A DNA stretch of 64,000 nucleotides from Hevea brasiliensis (lineage: Eukaryota > Streptophyta > Magnoliopsida > Malpighiales > Euphorbiaceae), in NCBI RefSeq assembly GCF_030052815.1, contig NC_079501.1:42093593-42157592 (forward strand), in the 5' to 3' direction. The translations under genes were made by a program, and so were the position numbers. This document shows positions 47,701 to 59,557 of this stretch, in pieces; the stretch's first letter is position 1, and every line of letters begins with the position of its first letter. The notes below the pieces were generated by a model, which was not told the origin of the DNA, did no database searches, and saw only the letters and a program-made list of their open reading frames with translations.

Positions 47701-48524
47701 TCTTCTTTCTTTCTCCTTTAACATTCTTTCCAAGATTTGCTTATAATTTTTCTTCATGAAAATTAAAGGATTTATGGTGGAATTTAGTGTTTAGAAAGCT
47801 TAAAAATAAGCTTTCATGGAGGAAATTTTGAGAGAGAGAACTTGGGAGAGAGAGAGACAGCAATGGAAGATGAAGTCCCCATTGTTTTTTCTTTTCTTTT
47901 CTTTTATGAGTTAGTAAGACCACAAATTTAAATTAAATAAATTTTAATTATAATAATTATGGCATTATGCATGATGTCATCTCTTTTCACACTTTTCATT
48001 TTCCTTTTTTTTTTCCATTAGTTCTTTTATTTAATTTTCGATCCCAAAATTTTCTTTTCTCTGATTTTATTTGACAGTTAGGTCAGGAGTCAGCTCTCGG
48101 AGTCAATTGACTAAATTGCCACTCGCCGGTTCAACCCAGTTTGCAAATAATTTAATATTTCTTCCGGCTCCCTGACCTAATTATTTGACTGACTTAACAA
48201 TTCTTTTTCATGATTTTCTCTTTTTCACTATGTTCATAATAGTCCTAAAGACTGCAGCGTCTCATTTTACGGTTCAAAATTTGAGTTTAAATTGACTTCG
48301 CAATCCTTCCTGAGAAGGTCACCCATCGTTATGCCTCTCGGCTCATTTAACTTCTTATGTTCTGTTTTTCTTATTTATACTTAACTAATTGGCAATTACT
48401 AATTATTTGTGTTCAGGGCTTATCTAGTTGTCTTAAGTGTGTTTCTAATCCCCTCAATTTTCTGGACCAACACCGATCACCGGAATAGTGAAATATACCA
48501 GGCTATGCAAATAGGGGTGTTACA
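44761..48524 (-). repeat. Array LTR3
   Basis: 3,764 bp, complete, TGTCACACCC to GGGTGTTACA. All LTR modules are present, including exon-like 46324-46387 and the 5S-like block 48301-48353. It is shared between int2 and int3, so no target duplication lies on either side. Confidence 0.92.
48301..48353 (-). promoter_or_regulatory. 5S-rRNA-like block, array LTR3
   Basis: AAGTTAAATGAGCCGAGAGG, then GATGGGTGACCTTCTCAGGAAGG on the minus strand, as in LTR1 with a few substitutions. Confidence 0.65.
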
Positions 48525-51500
48525 ATTCTTCCCCCCTTAAAATAATTTTGTCCTCGAAATTTTACCTAGTATCAGTCTCTGAACAGTTGTGGGTGCTGTC
48601 TCTTCATGTCCTATTCACGCTCCTAAGTAACTTTCTGGCCTGAATGATAATTCCTTAGCACTTTAACCAATACTATTTACTCATCGATTGCTCACCTCAT
48701 GTTCCAAGTTTCTTATGAGCTTCTGTCATAAGTTAGATTCAAATTCATTTCAATTTTAGAGGTAAACAAATCTGTGTGCTAGTGGATCCACTCTTTCTAG
48801 GACCTCGTACGATCCTATGGGTGAGAACTTAGTTTTACTCTTTTATTATCAAATCTCTTGATCATTTGATGCAACCTTCAGTTTAATTTAGAATATTTTA
48901 GTCCTTTCTTGCTGTTGTTTTAGCAATTATTTTCCTTTGTAGTCTCTTTTTTTTTCTTCTTTTTAAATGACCTTGTTGGTAAAAAATGAACTGCTTATCT
49001 CTTTCTTAACCAGAGGTCCATAACCATTATCCTGCCATCTCCATTTATGACCAAGACTTATGTGTCATTTTGCACTATCTTATTTGCTTTGATTTAGCTT
49101 ATTTCTTTTTTTGATAAAATAGTTCGGTATATCGTTCTGCGTCTAAAGTAGATTGTTTGCCCTGATGGCAATTCCTCATTTAGTGTTTTTCTCATTTCTT
49201 ACTGTTCTATTTGTTTCTATTTTTTCATTCCACAACTAAACTTTAATTATTTTTTTCCGTAACTTGACTGTCGAGTCATAATTTAACACCTCTTATCATC
49301 CCTAATAAATCCACTATACTTCAATATTACTTTGATTTGGTCCTCTGACCATTCTAGTCAACACTTTAACTAAAATTCATAACGTTTCTTTATTACATTT
49401 GCACCAACTATTCTAATTTTTACTTCCACAACTCTTTTATCTATCAATATTCTATAGCTTATTATCCACTGGATTGCGATTATTACCTTTTTTTTTTTTT
49501 TTGAACCATTAACAATTCATCAATCTTAAGAAGGAAGTCTACCGGACTCCCCTTTTTTCCATGCTATTTAAAAGTTTTGCATTAATTCTAATCTAATCCT
49601 TATTATCCGCACAATGAAATTGTGCTCTTCCTAAAGAATACCAGACCAACTAGTTCCTATCGAATTACTGTTATCAGTAGAATATCATTTATTAACTGTT
49701 TTATAAGTTATAATTGTCATCCATAGCATCCTGTCTCTTCTAGGGGAACAAAATTATATTTTGTGTATAACTGCTACACAAATAGAATACTCTTCCTTAC
49801 TAAACTTTGAGCAAAAGATCCATTGCAATACCAAAACAACTATAAACCCCATATCGGAGACTGGATGACTTAGTCCTATAGGTGTTATTTTTAAATTTTT
49901 ACCATGCTAAAATCTCTAGTCCCATAACAATTCCTAATGTACTGTAATTCATGCTAGGGTAATGGAGTCTTTAACTCTCACTACCTTGCAAGCGTGATCT
50001 TTTGATATTCTAATTATAAAGTTTTAAATCCCGAATTAGGATTTTCAAACTCAGTTCTAGTAATAAAACTCTATTCTAGTATATTTGTGCCAGAGAGAAA
50101 GTCATTTATAACTATTCTTATCCTTATGTACTATTAGGTAGTATGTAGCTCTACACAATAAATCTCAAGTTAGTACTGTAATCTACAGCTTACAGCACAA
50201 ACATTAAGAATATTGTATAGTTACTACGATACATCCCAATAGATCAAACTTCCCTATGTCTTATTTCTTTCAAATTCACTAATATCTTAAAATTATTTTG
50301 ATTATGGTACTCACTGACATCTATCAACAGTAGCACCTTTACTTCCATATAGGGCAGATATATTGCTATAACTTACTTTTTGGTCCTCTTGCCTTACCTA
50401 ATTAGGCTTACTAATTAACTTTATAACTTAACGTAGTCTAGGAGATGTCTCTCACTAGAAACTTTTCTAAAATTAATTCCATTCATGCTTATTATCGTAA
50501 TTTTTATCCTAAAAGACTAATTACTAACACATTAAAATTTATCTCCATGGAAGGGAATAGCAGTAGAACATATAATTTTAGCATTAGCATATAAACAAGT
50601 AGAGCCGGAATCAAATAGTACATAATTATTCCTTTCACAAGTTAAAAACATACCGGCAACTACATTTGAAGTCTCTGCTTCTTCCCCTCGATGCATGGCG
50701 TTCCCTCTTTCTAATGTATTCCTCTGCTAGGGTTGGTCCATTGTGTGAGGATTACCTGAAGTGTTGTCTCTACTTCTGCCTCAGCCCTACTAACTATTAA
50801 TGAGCCTCTAAAATCAGAACCTTGGACTGATTCCTCTGGTGTAAATTGACGTGCGCTAGTACAATCTTGAGTGAAATGTTCGATTCCGCCACAATTGAAG
50901 CAGGCTCCAACGACCCTATGGCAAATACCCCCCATGAAATTTCCCACAAATGTCACAGATACGGATAGGGTAGGAACTTCTAGTTCTTTAACGAATGGTT
51001 CTTGATTGCTTCCGCCTTGAAGATCCGCTTCTATTATACTTAGGAGCTCGGGGTCCCTCAAAATCTTTTCTCTTTCCTAAATTACTACTCAAACTTTGAC
51101 CGATGGGTTTCCCACTTTTCTCTTTTTCATGCTGCTCTTGAGGGGGTTGGGTTTGTACTTGAGTCTGGGCTGACAGATTATCAGCCATTTGCTGAAAGAA
51201 TATGGCCATCTGCTGGGCCATTTGTGCAGTAATTTGTATAGGAGGGACTGGAGCAATTGGACCTCCAACGCTCTGCGAAACTGGGGCCCCTCCTTGTACT
51301 TTAGCTGTATCAGAATGCTCTACCGTTTTATCCTCCTTCTCCATAACAATTCACAGAATTTTTTTTTTCTATTTCCTATACAACCAACACAAGGAGATTT
51401 CTCTCTATTAGTTCATATTTATGATGTAAATGTACTATATGTATCAAATATTCGAGCAGTTGTACTTATCGAAAAATATTTCAAATTCACAGTTCAAAAT

Positions 51501-51535
51501 TTACTTTAAAACTTTTGCTCTGAAACCACTAAACA
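48525..51535 (-). pseudogene. Array internal region 3 with gag remnant
   Basis: PPT at 48525-48540. Gag starts at 51344 (MEKEDKTVEHSD); 50988-51344 is the N-terminal part with QQMAIFFQQMADNL. 50711-51061 holds a frameshifted zinc knuckle (CHRVVGACFNCGGIEHFTQDC). A capsid domain of the Gypsy-1 type is missing between the Gln-rich N-terminus and the basic linker, so gag is internally deleted as well. Chromodomain remains near 48560-48660. PBS at 51517-51528 has one mismatch. Confidence 0.82.
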
Positions 51536-54500
51536 TGTCACACCCTACTCCTTGTAAGATGTAACATGCTCCCATAGTACACCTAATGAATTACCGTACT
51601 TCGCCTACCGATAACCCATTAAATATACTGTAAGGGATTTTAAAATAATTTTCGTTCATTTTTAAATTGGTGGGTAAAATTTTTCTTAAATTTTAAAAAC
51701 CTTTATTTAAAGTCCAAACATAAATTAAATTTTTAGATATTTAAAATCTTCACAATTTTTACAAAAATTTCGGCAGAGTGCCGTCTATATTTTGAGAAAA
51801 CAGTTCTTCAAAACCTGAAAATAAAGACACTCCTAATATATTTCTCAATCCCAACTCCATTATTCAATCTCATTTCACAAATCCGCATAAACCACTCAAT
51901 ACACAGTGTAAATTAAATCAAATATTAAAACATCTCATTGAGGTAAACAAATTAATTTTCACATTCATGGGAGCATTAAAATTTAATAGTGCAAAACTTT
52001 ATAAGTATATAAAATCTCAAGATAATATTACAATAATTTGTATTTGATTACAATCGAAATATATATATATAAATTACAAACAAGTTGGTACAACTTCTCA
52101 AAGGAAATTTCATACATATAATTACAGAATTACATTAAAATCTAAAGTACAAGGGTATACTTATGATATACCCGAGGATAATCTCACCGTGTCTTTCAGT
52201 AACCTCTCTCAGCTGCTCTACATTTTCTTTCACTTGCAATAGCATACAAAGCTATCACTGAGTGGTGAACTCAGTGGTGTACAAACTACTAATTTAAAAC
52301 TTAATACAAATTATTTTTAACAATTCATAATGAATAAAAATTTAAAATTTCTAAATTCTTCAAAATCCTTGACATTCAAAAATCAATATTTTCATTCATG
52401 TAAATTATTCATTTGAATAACATTTTGATCAAATAGTAACTATTTATTTACATTTCTTTTAAATTCCGAAACAATACAAAAATATTTTGGATCACTAACA
52501 AATTATTTATTTCAATCACAATTTATCAAATTATGCATAATTTAAAGGGCGTTGCCAACAATCCATACAGTTGAACCCATGACCCAAAATTCAAATAGAT
52601 GCCGTGTTGTACACCATGATATTTCACACTCTCCCAATAACCGAGGCTAAAAGGGAGGAACAAAGACTAGCTAGTATATATGAGTACTTATTCAAACTCT
52701 TCCCCAACTGGCAAGCCAGAGCGGAAGAAACTCACCCCATCTAGTGGAGGAGATACCTCACTAGACAAGCTAATGAGAATTCACAATATATTTTGCCATG
52801 TCAACTGTGGTTTCAAATCATATTCAAAACAATTCCTCTTTACAAAAGTATTTACAAATCATGAAAATATTAAATCATCATAAATTCATGCTCAAGGTTG
52901 GCAACACATTAAACTTAAAATTTACGATTCTCAAAACTATGCAATAAATCGTTAAATGCATAAGAAAATTTGCATTTAATTTATACAATTTCATTCAACA
53001 AACTATAATTCTCAACACATCAAAATTTATAAATCATAAAATAAACTTGCTCAAATCGATTTAGAAGTAAAAATATAACAAAAGAGTTAGTTATGCACAA
53101 ACCTTAAGCGAGTCGCCTCTTGGCTTTGACTCGATTCCTCGGGTTTTTTCCCGGTGTTCTTTTCAATTAAAACACACAGTTTCACAGTGTTTCAATATCA
53201 TAACTCATCGTAAATCCAAAAATAAATTCAAATTCACTTATACCTAGCTTTAATATGCTAAACTTGGCGTTCTTTAAATTTTGTATTTCGATATTACTAT
53301 TCATGATACTATTCAAGTCAATTTGTTGACTTTCTAATGCTTAATAGGTATGGGAATTCTAAATTCACCCACATACCACATTTTGGTTACCTAATTTGTT
53401 GGTTTTGGTTGTTTTCTCAAATTTTAAGTCTTTTAGGTAAATTTGCAAATTTTCAGTTTTGGTGTCTTATGTTGCACTATTCCATTGGTCATTTTTCTGT
53501 TAGAATTTGGCAAAACTTTCTTCATAGAAAATGTTCCCTATTGTCTTAAATTTATTCTCATTTTTGAATCACTCCATTTGGAGTTTTGTAGCTCAAGTTA
53601 TAGCCATTTGAATCATGGGTGCCGGATTGGACTTAACCCAGATTTCTGGGCACCAAACTGGTTCTGGCAGTTTTAGGTCACCAAATTTTGAGTGGCCAAA
53701 TGACTTGGTTAATGGCATAATTTGGGTTTGTGTTCTTCATGAAAGTTTTAGGTCTATATCTCAGCTATCCACTGGTAAACTTTTAGGTTATTTAGACCTG
53801 CCTAGCTCAAGTTATGGCCAAGTCATTTTTATACAGGTCAGACTGAGAAAATCCAGATTTGGTCAATTTGTTCACTAGGTTTTGGTCACTTTTTGGCATG
53901 ATTCCTAAATGAAAAATGTTCCATTTTATTTCTGTTTTCATTCCTAATTGGTCTCATACCAATTGGACTTGTAAATTTTCAGTTTTGGTCCCTTAAAGGG
54001 ACCTTGGTCCTGTTGCCTGCAGTGTGACCATTCTCAATCCGAATTCACTCTCACTTCCAACACTTCCAACACATCTCAATTGGTCACAAATGACCATTTT
54101 TCATCTCAAACCAAGTCCAACACACCATTTAACCAATTCTCACACTTTTGGCTTCCAAAACCTTAGATTCCAAAATCCTGGTTCACCTATTTGATGCATT
54201 TAACTAATTTCAAGCAGACTAGCATTACTTCTATACTCATGTAAACTTACCTTCACTTTGAATTCAATCAAATTCATGTGCACACTTCAAAAACCTAGCT
54301 GGCTGAATTTTCCTTTAATCCTCCAACAATTAATTTCTTTTCATTTTAAGCATATTTCTAAGTTAGTTAAGCTATAAATACAATAATTAAACTATAAATT
54401 CCAAATTTAGCTACTAACCTTAAATGAAGCTTTTCAATCTTCAATTCTCTCAACTTTTTCTTCTTTCTTTCTCCTTTAACATTCTTTCCAAGATTTGCTT

Positions 54501-55297
54501 ATAATTTTTCTTCAAGAAAATTAAAGGATTTATGGTGGAATTTAGTGTTTATAAAGCTTAAAAATAAGCTTTCATGGAGGAAATTTTGAGAGAGAGAACT
54601 TGGGAGAGAGAGTGATGGCAATGGAAGATGAAGTCCCCTTTTTTTTTTCTTTTCTTTTATGAGTTAGTAAGACCACAAATTTAAATTAAATAAATTTTAA
54701 TTATAATAATTATGGTATCATGCATGATGTCATGCATGATGTCATCTCTTTTCACCTTTTTCATTTTCTTTTTTTTTTTAAATTTTTCCCTTAGTTCTTT
54801 AATTTAATTTTCGATTCTGAAATTTTCTTTTCTCTAATTTTATTTAATAGTTAGGTCAGGAGTTAGCTCTCGGAGTCAATTGACCAAATTGTCCCTCGCC
54901 TGTTCAACTCGGTTTATAAATAATTTAATATTTCTTCCGACTCCCTGACCCAATTATTTGACTGACTTAACAATTCTTTTTCATAATTTTATCTTTTCCA
55001 GTATGTTCGTAATAGTCCTAAGGACCGCAACGTCACATTTTACGGTTCGAAATTTGAGTTTAAATTGACTTCGCAATCCTTCCCGAGAAGGTCACCCATC
55101 GTTATACCTCCCGGCTCTTTTAACTTCTTATGTTCTGTTTTTCTTATTTTTACTTAACTAAATGGCAATTACTAATTATTTGTATTCAGGGCTTATCTAG
55201 TTGTCTTAAGTATGGTTCTAATCCCCTCAGTTGTCCGGACCGACACCGGTCACTGGAATAGTGAAATATACCAGGCTATGCAAATAGGGGTATTATA
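51536..55297 (-). repeat. Array LTR4 (5' terminal LTR)
   Basis: 3,762 bp. It starts TGTCACACCC on plus; the right end reads GGGTATTATA instead of GGGTGTTACA. It is followed by the target duplication CAGAC (55298-55302). It lacks one arm of the CCAAATGAAC hairpin near 53820 through a small deletion. 5S-like block at 55073-55124. Confidence 0.92.
55073..55124 (-). promoter_or_regulatory. 5S-rRNA-like block, array LTR4
   Basis: AAGTTAAAAGAGCCGGGAGG, then GATGGGTGACCTTCTCGGGAAGG on the minus strand. Confidence 0.65.
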
Positions 55298-55391
55298 CAG
55301 ACATCCTCATGCGGAATAGCTGTCTAGATATCTCATACCTAGCATTCCTGCTGTGCTTACCATACAACTCTTGCAGGTGAAAGAGGATCTC
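55298..55391 (-). pseudogene. Copia-2 gag fragment, right piece
   Basis: CAGACATCCTCATGCGGAAT and what follows matches Copia-1 at 2658-2757 (gag, LQELYGEHSRNARYEISRQLF region). It continues the fragment ending at 33041 and is cut at 55392 by the next LTR. Confidence 0.9.
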
Positions 55392-55800
55392 TATAACACC
55401 CCTATTTGCATAGCCTGGTATATTTCACTATTCGGGTGACCGATGTCGGTCTAGACAATTAAGAGGATTAGAACCACACTTAAGATAACTAGATAAGCCC
55501 TGAACACAAATAATTAGTAATTGTCAATTAGTAAAGTATAAATAAGAAAAACAGAACACAAGAAGTTAAATGAGCCGAGAGTCACAGTGATGGGTGACCT
55601 TCTTGGAAAGGACTGCGAAGTCGATTTAAACTTAAATTTCGAACCATAAAATGTGACGTCGCGGTCCTTAGGATTGTTGCGAACACAGTGGAAAAGAGAA
55701 AATCACAAAAAAGAATTGTTAAGCTAATCAAATAATTAGGTCAGGGATCCAGAAGAAATATTGAATTATTTGCAAACCGGGTCGAACTAGTGAGGGGCAA
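55392..55800 (+). repeat. Start of a Gypsy LTR, interrupted by Gypsy-4
   Basis: 409 bp matching the first 400 bp of the Gypsy-4 LTR. The start is TATAACACCCC, the usual TGTAACACCCC with one change. It breaks off at GAGGGGCAA, exactly where TGTAACACCC of Gypsy-4 begins. In Gypsy-4 the same sequence runs on (GAGGGGCAATTTGTTC, 56191), so the rest of this LTR should lie beyond the right edge. Contains a 5S-like block (55563-55620). Confidence 0.85.
55563..55620 (+). promoter_or_regulatory. 5S-rRNA-like block, interrupted LTR
   Basis: AAGTTAAATGAGCCGAGAG, then CAGTGATGGGTGACC and TTGGAAAGGACTGCG, same order as elsewhere. Confidence 0.62.
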
Positions 55801-55960
55801 TGTAACACCCCTATTTACATAGCCTAGTATATTTTACTGTTCCAGTGACCGGTATCATGAGGGGATTAGAAACACACTTAAGACAACTAGATAAGCCATA
55901 AACACAAATAATTAATAATTGCCAATTAGTTAAGTATAAATAAGAAAAACAGAACATAAG

Positions 55961-56010
55961 AAGTTAAATGAGCCGAGAGTCACAGCGATGGGTGACCTTC
56001 TCAGGAAGGA
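55961..56010 (+). promoter_or_regulatory. 5S-rRNA-like block, Gypsy-4 5' LTR
   Basis: AAGTTAAATGAGCCGAGAG, CAGCGATGGGTGACC and CTCAGGAAGGA. A TATAAATA lies 18 bp upstream. Orientation is the same as the element. Confidence 0.65.
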
Positions 56011-57965
56011 TTGCGAAGTTGATTTAAACTCAAATTTTGAGCCGTAAAATGTGACGCTATGGTCCTTAAGACTATTGTGAATACAGTGAAAAAGAGAAAA
56101 TCATGAAAAAGAATTGTTAAGCCAGTGAAATAATTAGGTCAGGGAGCCGGAAGAAATATTGCATTATTTGCAAACTGGGTCGAACCGGCGAGGGGCAATT
56201 TGTTCAATTTACCCCGAGAGCTGACTCCTGACCTAACTGTCAAATAAAATCAGAGAAAAGAAAATTTCAAAATCAGAAATTAAATTAAAGAACTAATGGA
56301 AAAATAAATAAGAAAAAAGAGAGGAAAAAGGAAAAGTAAAAAGTGATGACATCATGCATAACATCATGCATGATGCAATAAATATATAATTAATAAATTT
56401 AATTAATTTGATTTTATGGTCTTCCATAAGACTAAAAACAAAAAGGAAAAGAAAAAGAAAAAAAAAAGAGACTTATCTTCTTCCTTTGCCGCCCCATATC
56501 CCTCTCTCAACTCTCCCTCACCAAACCACCATTAAAGCTCATCTTTGAGCTTGAGAAACTAAAAACCTCACCATAGAAAAATTACTCACCATAGTTAGAA
56601 CTTGTTTTGGCAACTAGAAAAGGAGATTGAGCAAGAAAGAAAGAAGAAAAGAAAGAAGAAATTGGGTTATTGAACTTCAAAGTTGAGGTAAGCTATTTAC
56701 TTTGGAATTTTGAGTTTAATACATGTGTTTATAATTGAATGAACTTGGAAATAAGCTTAAAATGAAATGAAAACAAGTATTAGGGGACAAAGTTAAATTT
56801 TGGCCAGCTAGGGTTTGATGGTGTATACATGTGTTTTGATTGAATTAGTAGAGTAGGTAAGCTTGAATGGTTTAAGGAAGCATGTTTATAGGTGTTTAAT
56901 TAGCTAAATGCATCAAATGGCATGAACTAGGGTTTTGGCATCTAGGGTTTTGGAGACAAAAATGTTAGAATGTGTTAAATGGTGTGTTGGACTTGGTTTG
57001 AGGTGAGAAATGGTCATTTGAGACCAATTGGAGTATGTTAGAAGTGTTGGAACCAAATGCACATTCGGGTTGCCTAGGGTCATGCTGCAGGTGCACATTC
57101 GGGTTGCCTAGGGTCATGCTGCAGGCAGCAGGACCAAGGTCCCTTTGAGGGAATAAAACTGAAAATTTATAAGTCCAATTGGTGTGAGGCCAATTGGGAA
57201 TGAAAATAGACACAAAATGGAACATTTTTCATTTAGGAATCATGCCCAAAAAGTGACCAAAACCTAGTGAACAAATTGACCAAATCCGGACTTAAGCAGT
57301 CTGACCTATACAAAAATAACCAAATGAATAGTATTTGTTCATTTGGCCATTACTTGGGCTAGGCAGGTCTAAATGACTTGAAATTTTACCAGTGGACAGC
57401 TGAGATATAGACCTAAAATTTTCATAAAGAACACAAACCCAAATTATGCCCTTAACTAAGTCATTTGGCCTCCCAAAGTTGGTAACCTAAAACTGCCAGA
57501 ACCAGTTTGGTGCCCAGAAATCTGGGTTAAGTCTAATCCGGTAGCCATGATTCAAATGGCTATAACTTGAGCTACAAAACTCCAAATGGAGTGATTCAAA
57601 AAGGAGAATAAATTTAAGAAAATAGGGAACATTTCTATGAAGAAAATTTTGCCAAATTCTAACAGTAAAATGACCAATGGAATAGTGCAACTTAAGACAC
57701 CAAAACTGAAAATTTGCAAATTGCCTAAAAGACTAAAAATTTGAGTAAACAACTAAAACCAACAAATTTCATAACCAAAATGTGGTATGTGGGTGAAGTT
57801 GGAATTCCCATACCCATTAAGCCTTAGAAAGTCAACAAATTGACTTGAATAGTATCGTGAATAGTAACCCCAAAACACAACTTTTAAAGAACGTTAAGTT
57901 TAGCACATTAGAGCTAGGTAAAAGTGAATTTAAATTTATTTTTGGACTAATGATGAGTTATGATA

Positions 57966-57994
57966 CTGAAACACTGTGAAACTGTGTGTTTCAG
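57966..57994 (+). other. Hairpin with predicted splice acceptor, Gypsy-4 LTR
   Basis: CTGAAACAC-TGTGAAACTGT-GTGTTTCAG, a perfect 9-bp stem whose last three bases are the CAG before the predicted exon. Confidence 0.6.
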
Positions 57995-58058
57995 TTGAAA
58001 AAAACACCGGGAAAGAACCCGAGGGATCGAGTCAAGGCCAAGAGGCGACTAGCTTAAG
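57995..58058 (+). other. Predicted 64-nt LTR exon, Gypsy-4
   Basis: A purine-rich 64-nt segment between GTGTTTCAG and AAG/GTTTGTGCAC (GT at 58059-58060). Same length and borders as in the array LTRs. Predicted leader: donor 56698, this exon, acceptor 59531-59533, gag ATG 59558. Confidence 0.45.
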
Positions 58059-58621
58059 GTTTGTGCACAACGTAGAATTTCTGTAAAATTTCTTTTGCAT
58101 ATTGTCTTGAATAATTTTAAATATTGAATTGTGACACCATTGTGATAAAATATTTATTATGCTTTTGATGTAAATTGTTGAAAGTTATTTGTGTATATTT
58201 GAGATGGCATAAATGTTTAGTAAATTGTTAAGATAAGTTTTGAAACCACAGTGTCATGACCATATATTTGAACACCTCACTAGCATAACTAGTGGGGGCA
58301 ATCAGTTTCAAATTTTGATTCCTTCTCTGGCTGAAGTGTTGAGGTGTGTGCCAGTAGAAGAAGAAATTGAATGAATATCCATATATTTGTAGCCTTGTGA
58401 TGTGACTTCTCCTTAGCCTCTGGCTATTGAGATTATATTTGTTTCGAATGGCATGATATAACTGTGGGTTTTATGAAATTGGTTTTGACACTTCGAAATG
58501 AAATTGTATGGATTAAAATCTCATAATTCATGTTTTGTGTTTAATTCTCATGTTTAGTCCAATTTTTGAATAAATATGATTTAAATTCTGCATAAAGATT
58601 ATTTTAGTATGTTGTGCACCA

Positions 58622-58639
58622 CTGAGTCCTAGTACTCAG
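58622..58639 (+). other. Conserved hairpin, CTGAGT form, Gypsy-4 LTR
   Basis: CTGAGT-CCTAGT-ACTCAG, followed by a second stem starting GCGATGG and ending CTGTCGC (58639-58661; 7 pairs, two of them G-U). Confidence 0.75.
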
Positions 58640-59377
58640 CGATGGCTGTTATTACTGTCGCAGATTTAGAAACTAGAGGAGTAGCAGATTGAGCTGCTGA
58701 GGACTGAGGAGCTACCTCCTTTGAAGTTATTGGGTATATTTTATACCCTGACTGTAAAAATTTATTTTGATGTATGTAATGTATGTAAAGGTATGGACAT
58801 GTAAAACTGGTCTTGAGCAGTTTGTATAAAGTTTGTAATAAATTTTAGTTTGGATTTTCCTAATGTAAATTTTTAGTATGATGTATATAAATTGTTTTGT
58901 CTTTAATGAAATATGAATGGAGGTATTTTGTTTTAAATTGAATAAAATTGACTAATGGTATTTCGATGATTGTTGAATATTGGAAATTGTGGATTTCAAT
59001 TTTTGGAAATTGATAAATGATGTTGAAATTGATTGGGATGGTTGTGAATTTGAAGAAGTTGTTGAGACAAATTATTGAAAGTGCTTTTTACAGGAATTTG
59101 AAGAACTGTTTTCTCAAAATATAGACGGTACTCTGCTGAAATTTATATAAAATTTGCGGAAAAATAAATGGGACAAAAATTTTATTTTTTAAAACTTTGA
59201 ATAAAGGATTTTAATACCTATTAGAAAATGCTCACCACTTATAAAAGTAAGAAAATTGTTTTAAAATCCCTTGTAGGGTACTTAATGAGTTATCGGTAGG
59301 TAAAGTTCGGTAGTTCATTAGGTATTCGACGGAATCATGTTATGCCTTACAGAGGGGTAACGTGTGACATGTTTTAG

Positions 59378-59389
59378 TGGTATCAGAGC
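59378..59389 (+). other. Gypsy-4 primer binding site
   Basis: TGGTATCAGAGC, 8 bp after the LTR end, as in Gypsy-1. Confidence 0.93.
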
Positions 59390-59557
59390 GAATTTTTAAA
59401 GTATGTTTTAACTTATGAATTTATGTCTTTTCTTTGCTAAGTATAGCTGCTCAATGTCCTTATTTGTTACATACAGTGCATTACATCATAAATATGAACT
59501 AACGGAGGGAATCTCCTTGTGTTATTTGTTCAGGAGATACCCTAAGGTCAGATTGAT

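Larger units (their letters stand above)
33042..55297 (-). mobile_element. Tandem Gypsy array: LTR-int-LTR-int-LTR-int-LTR
   Basis: 22,256 bp of one non-autonomous Gypsy family on the minus strand: LTR1 33042-36815, int1 36816-39815, LTR2 39816-42597 (truncated), int2 42598-44760 (truncated), LTR3 44761-48524, int3 48525-51535, LTR4 51536-55297. Each internal part has a PBS and int1 and int3 keep a PPT. One target duplication CAGAC (33037-33041 and 55298-55302) flanks the whole array, with none between units. The Copia-2 gag reads continuously across it. It has probably grown by unequal LTR recombination after a single insertion. Confidence 0.9.
55801..59369 (+). repeat. Gypsy-4 5' LTR
   Basis: 3,569 bp, TGTAACACCC to CGTGTGACA. 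Modules: TATAAATA (55935-55942), 5S-like block (55961-56010), donor-like AG/GTAAGC (56696-56701), a 34-bp tandem duplication (about 57055-57123), CCAATTGG hairpin (57175-57197), CCAAATGAA hairpin (57320-57346), acceptor hairpin (57966-57994), exon-like 57995-58058, CTGAGT hairpin (58622-58639). The LTR is of the same family as the array LTRs. Confidence 0.93.
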
